Part shown: positions 1 through 11,796 of the stretch, in pieces | Position numbering within the stretch: position 1 is the first letter of the stretch | How the letters are laid out: every line of letters starts with the position of its first letter | The notes under the pieces: generated by a model | The model's input: the letters and a program-made list of their open reading frames with translations, nothing else | Databases searched by the model: none | Told to the model about the DNA's origin: nothing | DNA from: Lunularia cruciata | Lineage: Eukaryota; Streptophyta; Marchantiopsida; Lunulariales; Lunulariaceae | Assembly (NCBI GenBank): GCA_948567375.1 | Contig: OX419757.1 | Span: forward strand, 15,190,001 to 15,254,000 | Length of the DNA: 64,000 nucleotides | Direction of reading: 5' to 3' | Position numbers and translations under genes: made by a program

Positions 1-1187
1 CTCAGTAAACATGTACAGCACCTCGGAGTTTGGACCTTGTGAGATTCCAGGACCGTCAGTAGCTAACCGTATCCAAGGGCTGCCTTACACGTGGTGGTGA
101 ATGCATTATCTTCAAGACAAGAAAACGTGCCCCCGACATCTTTGTGTCAGTTAACTTTCACATTTCGTGGTGAATAGTCCTCCTGTTGACCACGGCTGAG
201 ATGATTGTCTCTTGGTAACTTTGGTAGTCTCTTTGAGTTTAGGTCGTCTCCATCCTGTAATAATCGATCCACAGTGAGATCGAATAACCAAAGAGACTCG
301 AATCACTCAATCACCCGAGTTGACTCATTCTCATTCATTGAGACAATAAGCACGTTATTAGGACTTGAAATATGGAAAGTGCAACTCGAATACGAGAGTC
401 CAGCTCTGGGAACCACACAACGTGCATGATCTGACGATCAAAGTATCAAGGTACCTCATCGCGAGCCTTGGTTAAGAGTTAGCTTCGTTATCTGGAAGTA
501 TGCTATAAAGATGCTGAACAAGCGCCTAGATAGCAGGCAAGCAAAGATGCTTGGGATTGGGATGCTGCCCGTTCAACGTAGGGAGGTCGATTCTCTTCAT
601 TCACATCACACCGGCAGAACCCATTTCGTCAAACTTACGAAGTTGCAAGACCTTTAACCGTCAAGGTCTGGTTCATACTCTTTTGCAAGTCAATTGCTCC
701 AGCATCCTAGAAATCGAACGTGTAGAAAGAAGTTTCCCGCATAAGTAGGTGAAACCGGTCTCTCGCTGGTGGGCCAGGGTTGTAGGATGAACCTGCCATC
801 CTAAAAAGATGGACCACGAGACTAGCATTCTCTTCAGTACTATACACGTAATGATTCATGCCCATGAAATGCAGTAAATTAACTGATTTCAGATATCTGC
901 TTCCAGCTGCTGATGAGGAGATTACCGTACGTTTGAGCAGGACGATACATTCTCGAGAGCGTCATGAGATGATTAATGGTCGGAAATAGAGGAGAGCACG
1001 TCACAATCAGCTACGCTATGATACAGTGTGGTCCTTCACTGACGGCATTGAAACATTCCATGACCAAACTTTAGATGGGAGAAAATAAACTTCATTCACT
1101 ATATACTGTATCTTGAGAAGTTCTCCTGGTACGTACAACGTCCACCAGCTTTGACTTCACCTGCCTTTGTTGTTAAATAAGTTTTAG
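1..1187. other. 3' flank of the lumen-protein gene; no gene recognised
   Basis: I looked for coding exons, tRNA-like boxes and element proteins on both strands and found nothing convincing. The two short open frames on the plus strand (205-429 and 551-748) lack ATG starts and resemble nothing I know. The part nearest 1187 should hold the 3' UTR of the minus-strand gene. Base composition is less AT-rich than the element nest to the right, which suits low-copy gene-flanking DNA. Confidence 0.4.
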
Positions 1188-3544
1188 TCACTTGTTCTGC
1201 TCTAGCCACTCTATAATCCCCTTCTCTGCTTCTGTGAGTTGATCTTTGTCCTTATTTCTGATCGTCCCCTGCACAAATCGAGCGTTCACATTAAGATAGG
1301 AGACAAATTTCCATCTTCCAGACAATTTAAACGTCCATCAAGCCATGGCCTCGCTCAAGGAAATTGAGAAGTTAGTTCTAACAAGACTTCCACCTCACGA
1401 ACGAGTCATCTTACATGTACAGCTCCTTTGGTCAATATGAACCACGAGCTTCTTGTGTGTGAAGCATAAAACTTGTGAAATCAACCTAATAGCTATATAT
1501 GGGCTTCTCGCGTGAATACACCATGACACTGCTATTGGCATCTGCGTTCCTCTGACTAGATTGATCTTTAGGAATTGAGGATTAAATTTCACAGTAGTCA
1601 TCAGAGTCTGTGTAATCAGGATCAGAATCAGCAACGAGAGCCACTCTGATCTCAACCCTGTAAGACAAGCGTATCAAGTGAAGAATTTTGAGCTGTATAT
1701 TGTTTATAGACTGAAAGATGATTCATGGTTTCGTGATTTAACTGGATAGCTTGGACGTTTGGAACGACTAGCTTGATTCAGACACCCCCTCCAGTATTTC
1801 ACAAAAGCAAATACCACCAAATAAGTAAGACTGGAAACACTTGAAGAGAATCTCGACGCGGGTAGCTTGTAGTTCTTACCTTCACAAATTCGAAATATTC
1901 CTTAAAGTTGCGCTTATAGTAGTCATCCAGCCGCTGTTCAAATGAGCATCAGATATCACTCACAATAATTAAAGCCTAAGATTTGAGTCCATCCATGAAA
2001 TTCAATGACTACAAAAGATCCCCTACTGTGACAAAAATTTCTGGAGAAATTTGGAGGCAAGGTAGTTGCTAGAGTGAGTTGCAGTTTGAGACGTGATGCA
2101 ATGGAGGTTCAACCGCTGACCTTTCCTTTCAGCTATTGCAGGAAAGTATGATAACTACGTCCATATAACTACCCCCGCAACCATCCACAGGAAGTAATAG
2201 GCGAAAGATAATGTAGGTTGTTTCCCTAATGTCCACTCTGTAGCAAAACTTAACAGTCTCTTTCAGATGAGGATAGGAGCTCCTGATGAGAGGCAGAGAT
2301 TCTAGTCGATCTGCAATGTGACCATTGACCGTACATCCCACCTTACGTTGTCACTCGCCTCAATTGTCTATTTTCCTTCACTTTGAGAGTGCTCGAATTA
2401 CAACGTGATGAGTGTGCGGAGCTCACAACGTTTCGGAAAACTGTTTGAGGATACACGGACCTGCCCGATAAGAGAGAGAGAATAACGAAGAGAAGGTGTT
2501 CATACCGCTTTATCGTTTTTCTCCTTGTTGGCCTTAGTTCGTTCGAGAAGTCCTGGTCCACACAGATACCACACAAGACAGATTATTCACCTTATCATTA
2601 TGGTCACTAATTAAAGCGGACATTGATTCATTGATTCAAATTCCACACCCAACGACTCTTAACTCGACCACTAGATCTGAGCATTGCAGATGACTTCGAG
2701 CTTACCGCCTGAAACCTACGCAATATCTACTTGCAAACTCTGTCTGTGGATCCTCCGTTCTCCTAAAAACTCCCCCATACCATTGAACATATCTCTTCTT
2801 GCAAACTCTGTTTCTCTATATTCTCACTGAATTTTAAGCTGTAGGTATTTTATGTCAGTGTCTCTCACAGCTTTTGTATTCCACCCTGGGCAGCTATCCA
2901 AGGCGAACCATCACTGCAAACTTTCTTTAACATTTCACACGGCGCACAAAGTGCGACCTGATATAACGTAATTTCCACATTGGTTCTATGTCTTTGATCT
3001 TCTGAAGGACAATAACCTCCTTGCCGTGCCTGCTGATCAGAAGTGCTCGGTGTTGCAATTCATGGCTCTGACAGATGTCAGATGTTTGAATTCGTTAGCC
3101 GTTTCCCTGTGTTCTAAACCGTCACAAAATACACTTCACTTAGTAGATTTCTCTACCATGTTGAGGAGGTTTCCTCCGGAAACGAATTCATAGAGGAATA
3201 GAGTTTGACAACGTACTTTTGATCAAGGGATTTACAGGAGCTGCTTCGGCTTCAGTCACGTCTGCAACTTCGGATGCGATTTCCTGCTCTACTGCTAACG
3301 CTGCTGAATTCTTCTCCAGTAGGGTGAACAACACAGTCCCTGAAGCCACAGCGAGAAATTCTCGCCTGCCATCGCTCAAATCTCTTGTTCTCCGCACCTT
3401 CCTGTACTGATTTTTCTCACTGATGGCGCTAGAATCAGATCGACAACAAACTTGTTTGAATTCTCGATAGCTCACAGCACTTGCTACAGGATTACAACTG
3501 TACTCACCAAATTGATAATAGTGGGGACTAGAAATGGCCTGCAT
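1188..3544 (-). CDS. Thylakoid lumen protein precursor, four exons, 169 aa
   Basis: I read this as complement(join(1188..1268,1880..1933,2506..2552,3217..3544)), 510 nt. All three introns (about 570-665 bp) start GT and end AG, and the phases fit. Residues 1-59 look like a chloroplast transit peptide. Residues 60-61 are a twin arginine in GRREFLAV, followed by a hydrophobic stretch (63-76) and an ALA site near 84, the plan of a Tat-pathway lumen-targeting peptide. The mature part is about 85 residues, acidic then strongly charged, with NPLIKRLLERTKANKEKND, LDDYYKRNFKEYFEFV and EAEKGIIEWLEQNK across the exon joins. This pattern matches, from memory, a small conserved plant lumen family without an assigned function; I cannot name the locus. 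Every exon join restores the pattern in frame, which is why I trust the model. The ATG at 3544 is the first Met of the open exon. The gene appears intact, unlike everything else in the window. Confidence 0.85.
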
Positions 3545-4241
3545 TTTTGCTGAATTTGTGTATTCTCTCTAGCTGCTGACACAGACAAGAGAGGAGTCTC
3601 GATCACTTGAATATAATTGGTGCCAGCTTCCGCTTCTCTTCCCCACCGAGGAGGATAAGAAGACGGAACCGCTACGATAGAAGGCTGAATCTGCTAAAGT
3701 TAAGAGAATCTGCTAGATAGAAGCCGAATCTGTTAAAGTTAAGAGTATCTCTTATTTTGCGGTGGTAGCCGCTGGACGTGGAGACGTATGAACTCCCTAA
3801 TTATACTTATCTTGATGATGATGGAAATTTGAATTAGTCTTGATCTGAAGAGACTACACCACTAAGCTTCGTTTGATGTTACCAGAAGGAAGCTGATATT
3901 GATTTAATCAAGGCATGGGTTTCATGCTATATTCAGCTCTTATTCAATTATATGCTCGATGTATCCTGGACGTAATATGAATTGTTGAAGATCTTGCATT
4001 CTTCCTCCCTTATACCACCGCTTGTCGTCAAAGATTTTGAAAGAATATAAAATTTCCAAAATCTGACATACCATACTAAAGTTACATAGATTCTTTGAGA
4101 ATCTATTTCACTATTTAGATATGCAGAGATGGGACATGCCTTTGGTATCAAGAGGGAAATTGTTTTACTACTTTACGATTTCTATTTTAACGATCGCATA
4201 GGAAAGAATCTTTATTGGTTACAATTAGCAATAAGTATCAA
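3545..4241 (-). promoter_or_regulatory. Upstream region of the lumen-protein gene
   Basis: About 700 bp lie between the start codon and the inferred end of Helitron A at 4242. The region must hold the 5' UTR and proximal promoter of the minus-strand gene. No classical TATA box stands out at a convincing distance. It contains a direct repeat at 3679-3750. Sequence beyond about 3780 is AT-rich with no recognisable gene. Confidence 0.45.
3679..3750 (-). repeat. Direct repeat of about 32 bp upstream of the lumen gene
   Basis: Two units, about 3679-3711 and 3719-3750, share GAATCTG(C/T)TAAAGTTAAGAG with few differences. They lie 135-205 bp upstream of the start codon on the gene strand, so they fall in the 5' UTR or core promoter. 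They could be duplicated regulatory sites or a chance local duplication. Confidence 0.6.
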
Positions 4242-4299
4242 CTAGCTTACGCCCATGGCTTTGCCACTCGGATTGAAAAACTCTGTATCGTCATACTCA

Positions 4300-5560
4300 A
4301 TGTAAAGGTTATCCAATAGATACAGTATTGACGAAAAATCAAATGTGAAGAAGTACAGTATAGAATAAGATAAGAATCTGCATGTAGTAATTGATGCTTC
4401 TAGAGTACCATGTCCCACTATGACAAGACCGCAAGGGAAAATACCAAATAGATTGTTGAAAGAATGGTGGAGAAATCAACCGAGAGGAAAGAATTTAAGA
4501 AATATACATCGGCACGAACTATCTAAAAGGCTTTTGAAAGAGCAAAGTTACCGTCTCACCATCGTCTTGTGTTTGGAAGCATTAAATTGTAGTGAATGAC
4601 TTATGGGAATAAACTCACCAGACTTTATCTGCAATATTGATTGGATACTCCCATCTTCAAGAATGAAAGGCCTCTAATCTGCCCGTCCCCTTTATCTTTC
4701 AACACACCAGTTTGAACATAATAATGAGAAAAGCCCCGCTTCAATCATCAAGGATATAAGAATCAAACAAATAAGACCAATTTGCACATCTAGAGCTTCA
4801 CGCTATCAGTTGAGAAGTCTTGGAACTATTCTTGCTATTTTGGAAGTTAAGAATCTACTTATACTAATTGACGTTGCCACTATATGACCTCACACTAAGA
4901 AAAGACAAAGAATCAAAATACCAAGTAGATTGCAAAAAAAATTAAGTAAGAATCAACTAGGAAGAAAGAAATATACATTAACATGAAGAATCAATATTAG
5001 TGGTTGACCATTATTGTGTGTTTGGAAGCATTGAAATTTACTGAACTACCTCCAAGAATAAACTCACCAGACCCTATTTGCAATATTGATTGGATAATCA
5101 ATCATCAAAGATATCTTAATCAAACAAATAAAACCAATTTGCACATCTAGAGCTCCACGCTATCATTTGAGAAGTCTTGAGACTATTCTTGCTATTTTGG
5201 AAGTTAAGAATCTACTTCTAGTAATTGATGCTACCATTGTACCACCTCACAATGAGAAAAGATGGAAAGAGAAAATACCATGTAGATTGCCAAAAGAATT
5301 AAGCAAGAATCAACCAAGGAAAAAGAATTTAAGGAGATATACATCATCAATAATTCTACTTCAATCATCTATAGATCCCTACTCCTTGTCAATCCTCATC
5401 AATTGTAACCAATCTCTCAATCTCCAATTGCTTTGGTCCTTGTAAGCTTCCTACTCAAAGCCTAAAATAAGACACAAATGACATTGATGTATAGAGAAAA
5501 TCCCTAAAAATGACACAAAAACACTACAACGATAACCTATAATCAACTACATCTTGATAG
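4300..5560 (-). repeat. Helitron A 3' subterminal tandem repeats
   Basis: Three imperfect units recur at irregular spacing (about 350-480 bp). Each holds blocks such as AAGTTAAGAATCTAC, CACATCTAGAGCT and AGAATCAACC; the blocks lie around 4470, 4950 and 5301. The same units, inverted, occur at the end of Helitron B (30190-31386), so they belong to the element. No gene is seen here; the 92-residue open frame at 5167-5445 is part of a repeat unit. Confidence 0.7.
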
Positions 5561-5633
5561 CCTAGTACTCTATTATAAAGGCTCCCAACACCAATTCCAA
5601 TGAAGCAATTAAAGGACCTCCTTATAAACCACA

Positions 5634-6549
5634 TCATGGTGGTGAACATCCTATTGGCCAAGATTGATTGATCATTGTTAGGCTTAGTGAAGACCGCACT
5701 CCTTTAAATGTTTGGAAACTGCTGAGCACCATATAAATTTTATTGTGCATAAAGACAAGCTTGGGCAAGTAGGTGTAAACCTTGTCTAGAGATTGACCTG
5801 TTCTCATGTTAATGGTTACATCAAATGCCAAGTTGAGAAGGAACTACTTACTTTGAATAGTCATTGGAATGATATTGTCAACTAGTGGTAACTTAAGATG
5901 TGGGATTAGCACCCTCTCTCCCTACTTAGCTCAAATGAGAATCTCTTAGTCAATAGTGTTCTTGAACATAAACTTGACTTGCATTCTAGTTTTGTTGATC
6001 AAACCCTTTGCAATGTTGAGTTTTCTTATGAGCACAATGATAACATTACGCTTGATATTCAACTTGTAGCAAGGAAGACCATTGATTTCCATAGAATTGA
6101 GGTACTCAGTTGGGAAAGCAAGCTACTCCAATGTTTTAAGATAAAATGTGGTCAATACTTAGATAGGTTGCCAAGATCCCAAGAATCTGGTCTACAATGG
6201 TTTCATCAACCTTGGAAGAATCTTCATTGCATGAGGCAAGAGTGGTGACTTCTGAAAATTATGAGGAAGAGATAAGTTGGGATGTATCTTAAAAATTAAA
6301 GTCCATAAGAGAGCACATTCCCAAAAGATGAGAGTGAAAGATTGACTGCTTTGAAAGAGGAACCTTGGGAAGTTTTTCATTGCAAAATTGTAGCAAATAG
6401 AAAGCAAATTTGTCCTCTCTTTGTTGCACTCTCATGTTGGTCGTGAGTTTGCAGCATTTGACATGGGCCCAAAGGCTCTTGCTCTTGAGACTTGCCTCCA
6501 TAGCTCTTGGATGAAAACCATGAGGAACAACATGAAGACATTGGCATAG
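5634..6549 (-). pseudogene. Helitron A helicase, C-terminal half
   Basis: PIF1-family helicase part of the Helitron transposase. The minus strand carries INMRTGQSLDKVYTYLPKL, a degraded form of the family's conserved TINK(A/S)QGQ motif, followed by the VALS-like end. Upstream (6300-6549) lies VVPHGFHPRAMEASLKSKSLW. Several stops and frame changes interrupt it. Gypsy-1 inserted exactly between CQ and the preceding GGKLV block: the reading resumes at 13211 once the 5-bp duplication is removed. Orientation and order fit the upstream helicase half at 13211-13641. Confidence 0.8.
6545..6549. repeat. Gypsy-1 target-site duplication, left (CATAG)
   Basis: CATAG directly precedes the TG of the left LTR and is repeated exactly at 13206-13210 after the CA of the right LTR, the 5-bp duplication expected of LTR retrotransposon integration. 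Confidence 0.92.
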
Positions 6550-7344
6550 TGTAATACTCCAAGGATAGGAGACCTGAAGAGAAACACATTGTGAGAACAC
6601 ACCCTTTCACACTCAAACTCCGATGCCACAAAGGAGCACCTTCTCTTTATTATATAGGCAAAGCAGATCTCCTCCAATGAAGCTCCATCATAGGATTAGG
6701 TACATAGATAGGTGACATGTCAGCAAGCTCCACCCTTGGATTACTTACTTGGATGGGTGACATGTTGGTCCTAGTCCTATCTGGTTGGTCAAACAAGCTT
6801 TGACTAGAGGGAATCTTTTAGGGAATCTTAGAATCACATGGGTGAGGTACCATTGGAAAGCTCTCGACGAGACAAAGTAGGGGGGAGGGAAGGCCAGACT
6901 TGCCTCTGTTTGGGGGGGGGGGGAGGAATCTGCACATTTTCAAGGCCTAATTCATCCGTGTTCACCCTAATTCATCCCTAATTCATCCTACTTCATCCAT
7001 CACATTTTTGAGGCCTAATTCATCCTTCAAAGATTTCAGGCATATTTCGGTTCCAACTCTATTAGTAGAAGTCACCTTTTGTTGATACCTCTTTTTGATC
7101 TATTCAGTCCATCATGTGTAACATCCTTCCAGATGTTACCAACCCAATTCTCACCTTCAAATCATATGTCTAGCTATTGGTTCTAAGGTTTTCAAATCTA
7201 TTTCGATTTTCTGCCCTATTAGTAGAAGTACCCTTTTGGTGATACTTCTATCTGATCTATTTTGACCATCATGTATAAAATCATTCCAAATGTTAGCAAA
7301 CCAAATTTCACATCTAGATCATATGGCTAGCTCTTGGTATTACA
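6550..7344 (-). repeat. Gypsy-1 3' LTR (795 bp)
   Basis: Begins TGTAATACTCC and ends GGTATTACA, with an 8-bp terminal inverted repeat. It matches 12443-13205. It differs by an expanded block of ATTCATCC-like repeats near 6960-7030 and a run of 12 G at 6912-6923. A TATATAAT-like box on the minus strand lies at about 6648-6656. Confidence 0.93.
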
Positions 7345-7358
7345 AACCTCCCTCCTTT
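7345..7358 (-). promoter_or_regulatory. Gypsy-1 polypurine tract
   Basis: The minus strand reads AAAAGGAGGGAGGTT immediately before the 3' LTR, the plus-strand primer position of LTR retrotransposons. Confidence 0.8.
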
Positions 7359-7389
7359 TAAGACACAACGTCCTTGTTGTGCAACGGTT

Positions 7390-8667
7390 GCTCAAATGCT
7401 TGCACCAACACCGGTGCATGTGTCAAATTGGCAGCGGGTTCTCAGGTTACTTCATAGAGGGGGTAACCTTTCTACTAGACAAGATAATCCACCTGTGGAT
7501 GATGAGTACCACACATGCGTTTTTTAAGAATATGCTCCACTTCATATTCCTTGTTGCCATCAATGAGTGTTGGACAAGGTTGAATGTCTTGTGTGGAATG
7601 ACCCAAGCCTGATCGGGAAGCATATTTGCGTAGTAGGGAAACATAGAACACTGGATGGATCTTCATGTGTGGTGGTAGCGCAAGGTGATAGGCCACAACG
7701 CCAACTCGACGGAGAATTGAGAAAGGCCCAATAAAACGAGGTTTGAGCTTACAAGGTCCCACTAATCTGAGGTTGGTTGTCAATAGCCACACCTGATCCC
7801 CAACATTGAACTCCATGTGCATATGGTGTGCATCAACATACTGCTTCTGGCAATTTTGTGCAATTTGTAATTTGTGCTTAGCGTTCTCCACCCCTTGTTG
7901 GATTCTAGAAACAAATGTGTTGATTGTATCGACCTTGGTAGCCACCGGACGGATCTACATCAAGCTGGAAGGTATGAAGTGATGCCCACCATACATGAGG
8001 AAGAATGGAGTGACCTAGGTAGATGCATTCACAAAATTGTTATATGCAAATTCCACCAATGGGAGTAGGGTGTCCCACCTCTCTTGCTCTTCTAAGGTGA
8101 AGCTCTGTAACATATCTTCAATAGTGCAATTAGCCCGCTCAGTTTGTCCATTGGTTTGTGGATGGTAAGCTGTGGACATGGTCAACTTGGTGTTGAAGGA
8201 ACCAAAGAGGGTGTGCCAAAACAAACTGGTGAATTGAGTACCCCTATCGGTGATGAGTACTCGAGACAAGCCATGGTGAGAGAAGACTATATCTAAGTAT
8301 AATTGAGCAAGTTGTGGAGCGGTCACATCCTTGGTGGTAGGGCGTACATGAATCATTTTGCTGAGCCGGTCCACAAAGACCACGATAGAGTCGAATCCTA
8401 ATGTGGTCTTGGGTAATTCACAGACGAGATCCATACACACTTGTTCCCAACGTTATTAGGAGTGGGGAGAGGTTGTAGGAGCCCTACAAGAGCTTGATTA
8501 GAAGCTTTATTCTGTTGACAAAGTAAGCAACTATGCACGTAGTCCATCACATCGTTGCTCATCTTGGGCCAATAGTAATGGCATTGGACTGCATCCAAGG
8601 TCTTGTCTACTCCAACATGACCTACAATGGCCGAATCATGACATTCTGCTAGAATGATGGTACGCAA
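7390..8667 (-). pseudogene. Gypsy-1 integrase with chromodomain
   Basis: Integrase inserts the element cDNA into host DNA. The zinc-binding N-terminus (8398-8667) shows H...H and CLLC. The core (8015-8440) shows the last two acidic residues of the DD35E set, in ITDRGTQF and GQTERAN, with DLVCELP in the place of the first. The C-terminal GDQVWLLTTNL, FIGPF and HPVFYVSLLRKY blocks lie in 7475-7945. A chromodomain, EYEVEHILKKR, then follows; its KW-KGYP core is broken by stops near 7460-7476. The core and N-terminus are in different frames, so the gene is dead. A chromodomain normally steers insertion toward particular chromatin. Confidence 0.9.
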
Positions 8668-8928
8668 TTCTGGGACATTTGGAATCTATAATCTACCATC
8701 ACGAAAGGTTAGTCCTTGGGTGTTGGTGACGCCTTTGGATGATTGCCCTTCTACAATCTGTGGATCAATTTTTGTACCCGCCAGAATCTCTAGCCAGAAT
8801 TTAGGGTTAATCTAAACCTCTGCCACCAAATTGTTTGCCATTGGCATGCGAGTGAATGCAGCTGCAAGTTGCTTCTTAACTTCAACTTAGGTAATTGTCA
8901 TGTTGAAGTGTTGTCGTCACTCTGCCCA

Positions 8929-9345
8929 TCAAATCTGGCGACGAGATAGATCCTTCTGCGTCTCGAGGTAGACTAGTGGTTTGTGGTTTGTCTCTACCAC
9001 AAATGCCTTCTTGCCCAAATAGTGCTTCCAATGCTTGGTTGCCAGGACGATGGCCAACTCTTCTTGTTCTGTGGTGTGGTAGTTGCGCTCTGCCGGTAAC
9101 AACTTTTGAGAGAAATATGCAATGGGATACCATCCGTCATGCCACTCTTGTTGTAGGACTGCTCTGATTGCTATGCTTGATGCATCTATAGCCAACTTGA
9201 TTGGACGTTTTGGGTCATACCACTTCAAGATTGGTGCATGTAGCAAGGCAGCTTTCAATTCTTGAAAGGCCAACTCTTGTGTGGTTCCCCATGTCCACTT
9301 CTTCCCCTTGCCAAGCAGTGCTATTAAAGGCTGTGCAACCTTCAA
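8929..9345 (-). pseudogene. Gypsy-1 RNase H domain
   Basis: RNase H removes the RNA template during reverse transcription. The 138-residue frame holds the Ty3/gypsy blocks LAIDASSIAIRAVLQQ, the YHTTEQEELAIV block and NHKPLVYL. The first Asp and the Glu are present. The usual DH in the last block is NH here. It continues from the RT frame after a gap with stops (9346-9543). Confidence 0.9.
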
Positions 9346-9543
9346 GAAGTCCTTGACAAATCAACAATAGAATCCCGTCAAACCCAAGAAGCTCTTGTGT
9401 TGAGTCTGATCTTCTGGGGCACTCTACTTTTGAATGACCTCTTTTTTATTTGTCAATACTTGAATACCCTTTGCACTTACTCTATGCCCCAAGTAGTCTA
9501 CTTCTAACTTGCCAAACTCACACTTTGAGATTTTGGGATACAA

Positions 9544-10791
9544 TCAATTCTGTCTTAGAATCTGGAGGACTTCTTGTAGCTGTTGTTTGTGTTCCGTCAT
9601 CATGCTACTGTATACTAAGATGTCATCTAGGAAGATGATGACAGACTTATCCAAATATGGACAAAATATGTCATTCATTAGACTCATGAAAGTGGCAGGT
9701 GCGTTGGTGAGACCAAAAGGCATCACGAGATACTCAAAGTGGCCATACTTGGTTTGAAAGGCAGTCTTGTACACATCCTTCTCTGCAATTTGGATTTGAT
9801 TGTAACCGCTCTGCAAATCTAGTTTGGTGAAGTGTCTTGCTCCATTGAGTTGATCGAATAGATCATCCATGTGAGGTAAGGGGTATTTATTCTTCATTGT
9901 TTGCTAATTGAGACCCTGATAATCAATGCACATGCGCATTGTACAGTCTTTCTTCTTCACAAACAAGACCGAAGCCCCATATGGTGATATGTTGGGTTGG
10001 ATGAACCCTTTCTGTAGCATATCCTCAATTTGATTCTTGCACTCCTCCAACTCATGAGGTGATAGGCAATATGGGGCCTTATAGGGCGGTGTCTTCCCCG
10101 GGAGTGTCTCAATTTTATGATCTACTCTCCTTTTTGGTGGTAATCCTGAGGGTAGATCATCAGGAAAGACATCTTGAAACTCATTTACCACATCCTTCAA
10201 TTTCTCAAGAATTTGTCCCTTGAGTTGTGCACTCTGGACTTCTCTTATTAGACCCATGAAACACCTATCAGTCTTACAGATAGTTGTTGTCCCTATGACA
10301 TAGAGAGGCAATTCTTGCCTATGTGATTTTTCTTTAACCCCAATGATTGACCATTGGTGGGTTCTCACTACTTTCTTCCTCCAATCTACCATAGGGTTGT
10401 AATGCTCCATCCATGTCATACCTAAGATTGCATCATAACGAGCTAATTGTATCACTCGCCACTCAATTGCTTCTTGATATTTTCCTACAGAGAGTGTTAT
10501 CCGCCTGGGTAATGATTCAATCCTCTCTGTTTGTCCATTAGGTAACTCTACTTCTTCACTCTCATCTCTCTCTAGATCCATTCCCAATCTTATTGCAATA
10601 GAGCAAGACAAAAAATTCTCTATGGCTCTCAGATCTATTAACACTCTCACTAGATTGCCTTCTAGGACCCCATTTACTACAATCAATTGTGAGGTTGCCT
10701 TTCGGTACCTTTGTGCACTCATCTTCTTCCTCCCCTTGCTTTTTTGCTTCCTTATTGAGCCAGCGAGGCCGCAAGTTACATTTATTGGCAA
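9544..10791 (-). pseudogene. Gypsy-1 protease and reverse transcriptase
   Basis: The frame at 9904-10791 carries the protease (VLIDLRAIENFLS, where the catalytic DSG triad has become DLR) and the RT N-terminus (KAPYCLSPHELEE, SVLFVKKKD, DYQGLN). A TAG follows at about 9901, and the frame resumes at 9897 with [42 protein letters not shown] and the catalytic FLDDILVYS. The lost protease triad and the stop show decay. The RT catalytic aspartates are intact. Confidence 0.92.
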
Positions 10792-10872
10792 TCTTCATTT
10801 TCCAAAGTGATTTCTACCTCCTCCTCTTCAATGCATCTCTCCATGTTGTTCAAAGATTGCATGTATGAAGGT

Positions 10873-11796
10873 CAAGGGCCTCTGGGAAGTCGAGCATGAC
10901 AGTTGCTAGATATATGCCCAATACGACCACAATTGTAACAATGGCGTTGTTCTCCTCAAGGTCCTTCTCCTTGCGGGACTCCATCTCTCCGTTCTTCTAC
11001 TCGTCCCTATTCTCCTTGAAACGGTTGTGCTCCTCGGTCTTGAAACCAAAGGTTGCCCAGTTCTATCGGGTCCTCCCATGAGTGAAATTTCTGCCCAATA
11101 ATGTTGAGGTGAAACTACTCTTTCACTTCCACCTAATGCTCCTGCTATTCTTTGCACACAAGCAATGGCTTCAAACACCGTGCGAGGATTTTGTACCATG
11201 ACTTCTTGGCGAATCCGCTCCTTCAACCCTTGTTTGAAATTGTTGAGAGCCTCTAATGGACTCATGTTGGTTATTGCAACTTGTAGATCCAAAAATGCCT
11301 CCACATACTCTTGTATGTTGTTCTTTTGTTTCAATCTCCATAGTCGGATCCGGGCCATCTGCACAGAATCCACCGATTGGAAATTCTTTAGCAATCCTTC
11401 TTGCATTGCTGTCCATGTGACCTCCCTTCTCTTGGCCAACATGGATCGTTCCCAAGTGTCATACCATGTGAGGGCTTTATCGATCAAGTACCCACATGAA
11501 AACATGCCTGCAGCATGCTTGGTGATCTCTGTTGAGAACAACCAAAAATATTGATTCATTCTCAAGATCCAATTCTCCACTACTCCCATCATACGCTGCC
11601 CCTTGTAAGGCTCGATGTTGCAGGTCTTCTTCACCTTGAGTAGTAATGTAGCTTCATCATTGATAGGGTTTGTAGGCACGGGTGTCTCTCCAAGTACTTC
11701 AGTCGCAGGTATTGGATTTTGAGACGGCTCTTCTTCTTGCATTGCTTGATCATTCCTGAGGGTCTGCACTTGACTTTGTAATGCCTCCATGGTCAT
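10873..11796 (-). pseudogene. Gypsy-1 gag (capsid) with CCHC zinc knuckle
   Basis: The 296-residue frame (10906-11796) contains the retrotransposon gag core, with ALTWYDTW, LLKNFQ, MARIRLWRLKQ and VEAFLDLQ blocks. This protein forms the particle that packages element RNA. A zinc knuckle of CX2CX4HX4C type (CYNCGRIGHISSNC, 10899-10940) follows in another frame, so there is a frameshift between capsid and nucleocapsid. The start Met at 11796 is the first of the open frame; a leader of about 630 bp separates it from the primer site. Confidence 0.88.

Noticed and set aside
205-748. Two plus-strand frames of 74 and 65 residues
   Set aside because: Non-ATG starts, no recognisable motif and no splice context.
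1395-2576. Minus-strand open frames at 1395-1655, 2129-2341 and 2343-2576
   Set aside because: They lie mostly in introns of the lumen gene; only 2506-2552 is exon, and in a different frame from the 77-residue one.
3219-3410. 63-residue plus-strand frame
   Set aside because: Antisense of exon 1 of the lumen-protein gene, which has transit-peptide features and good splice joins.
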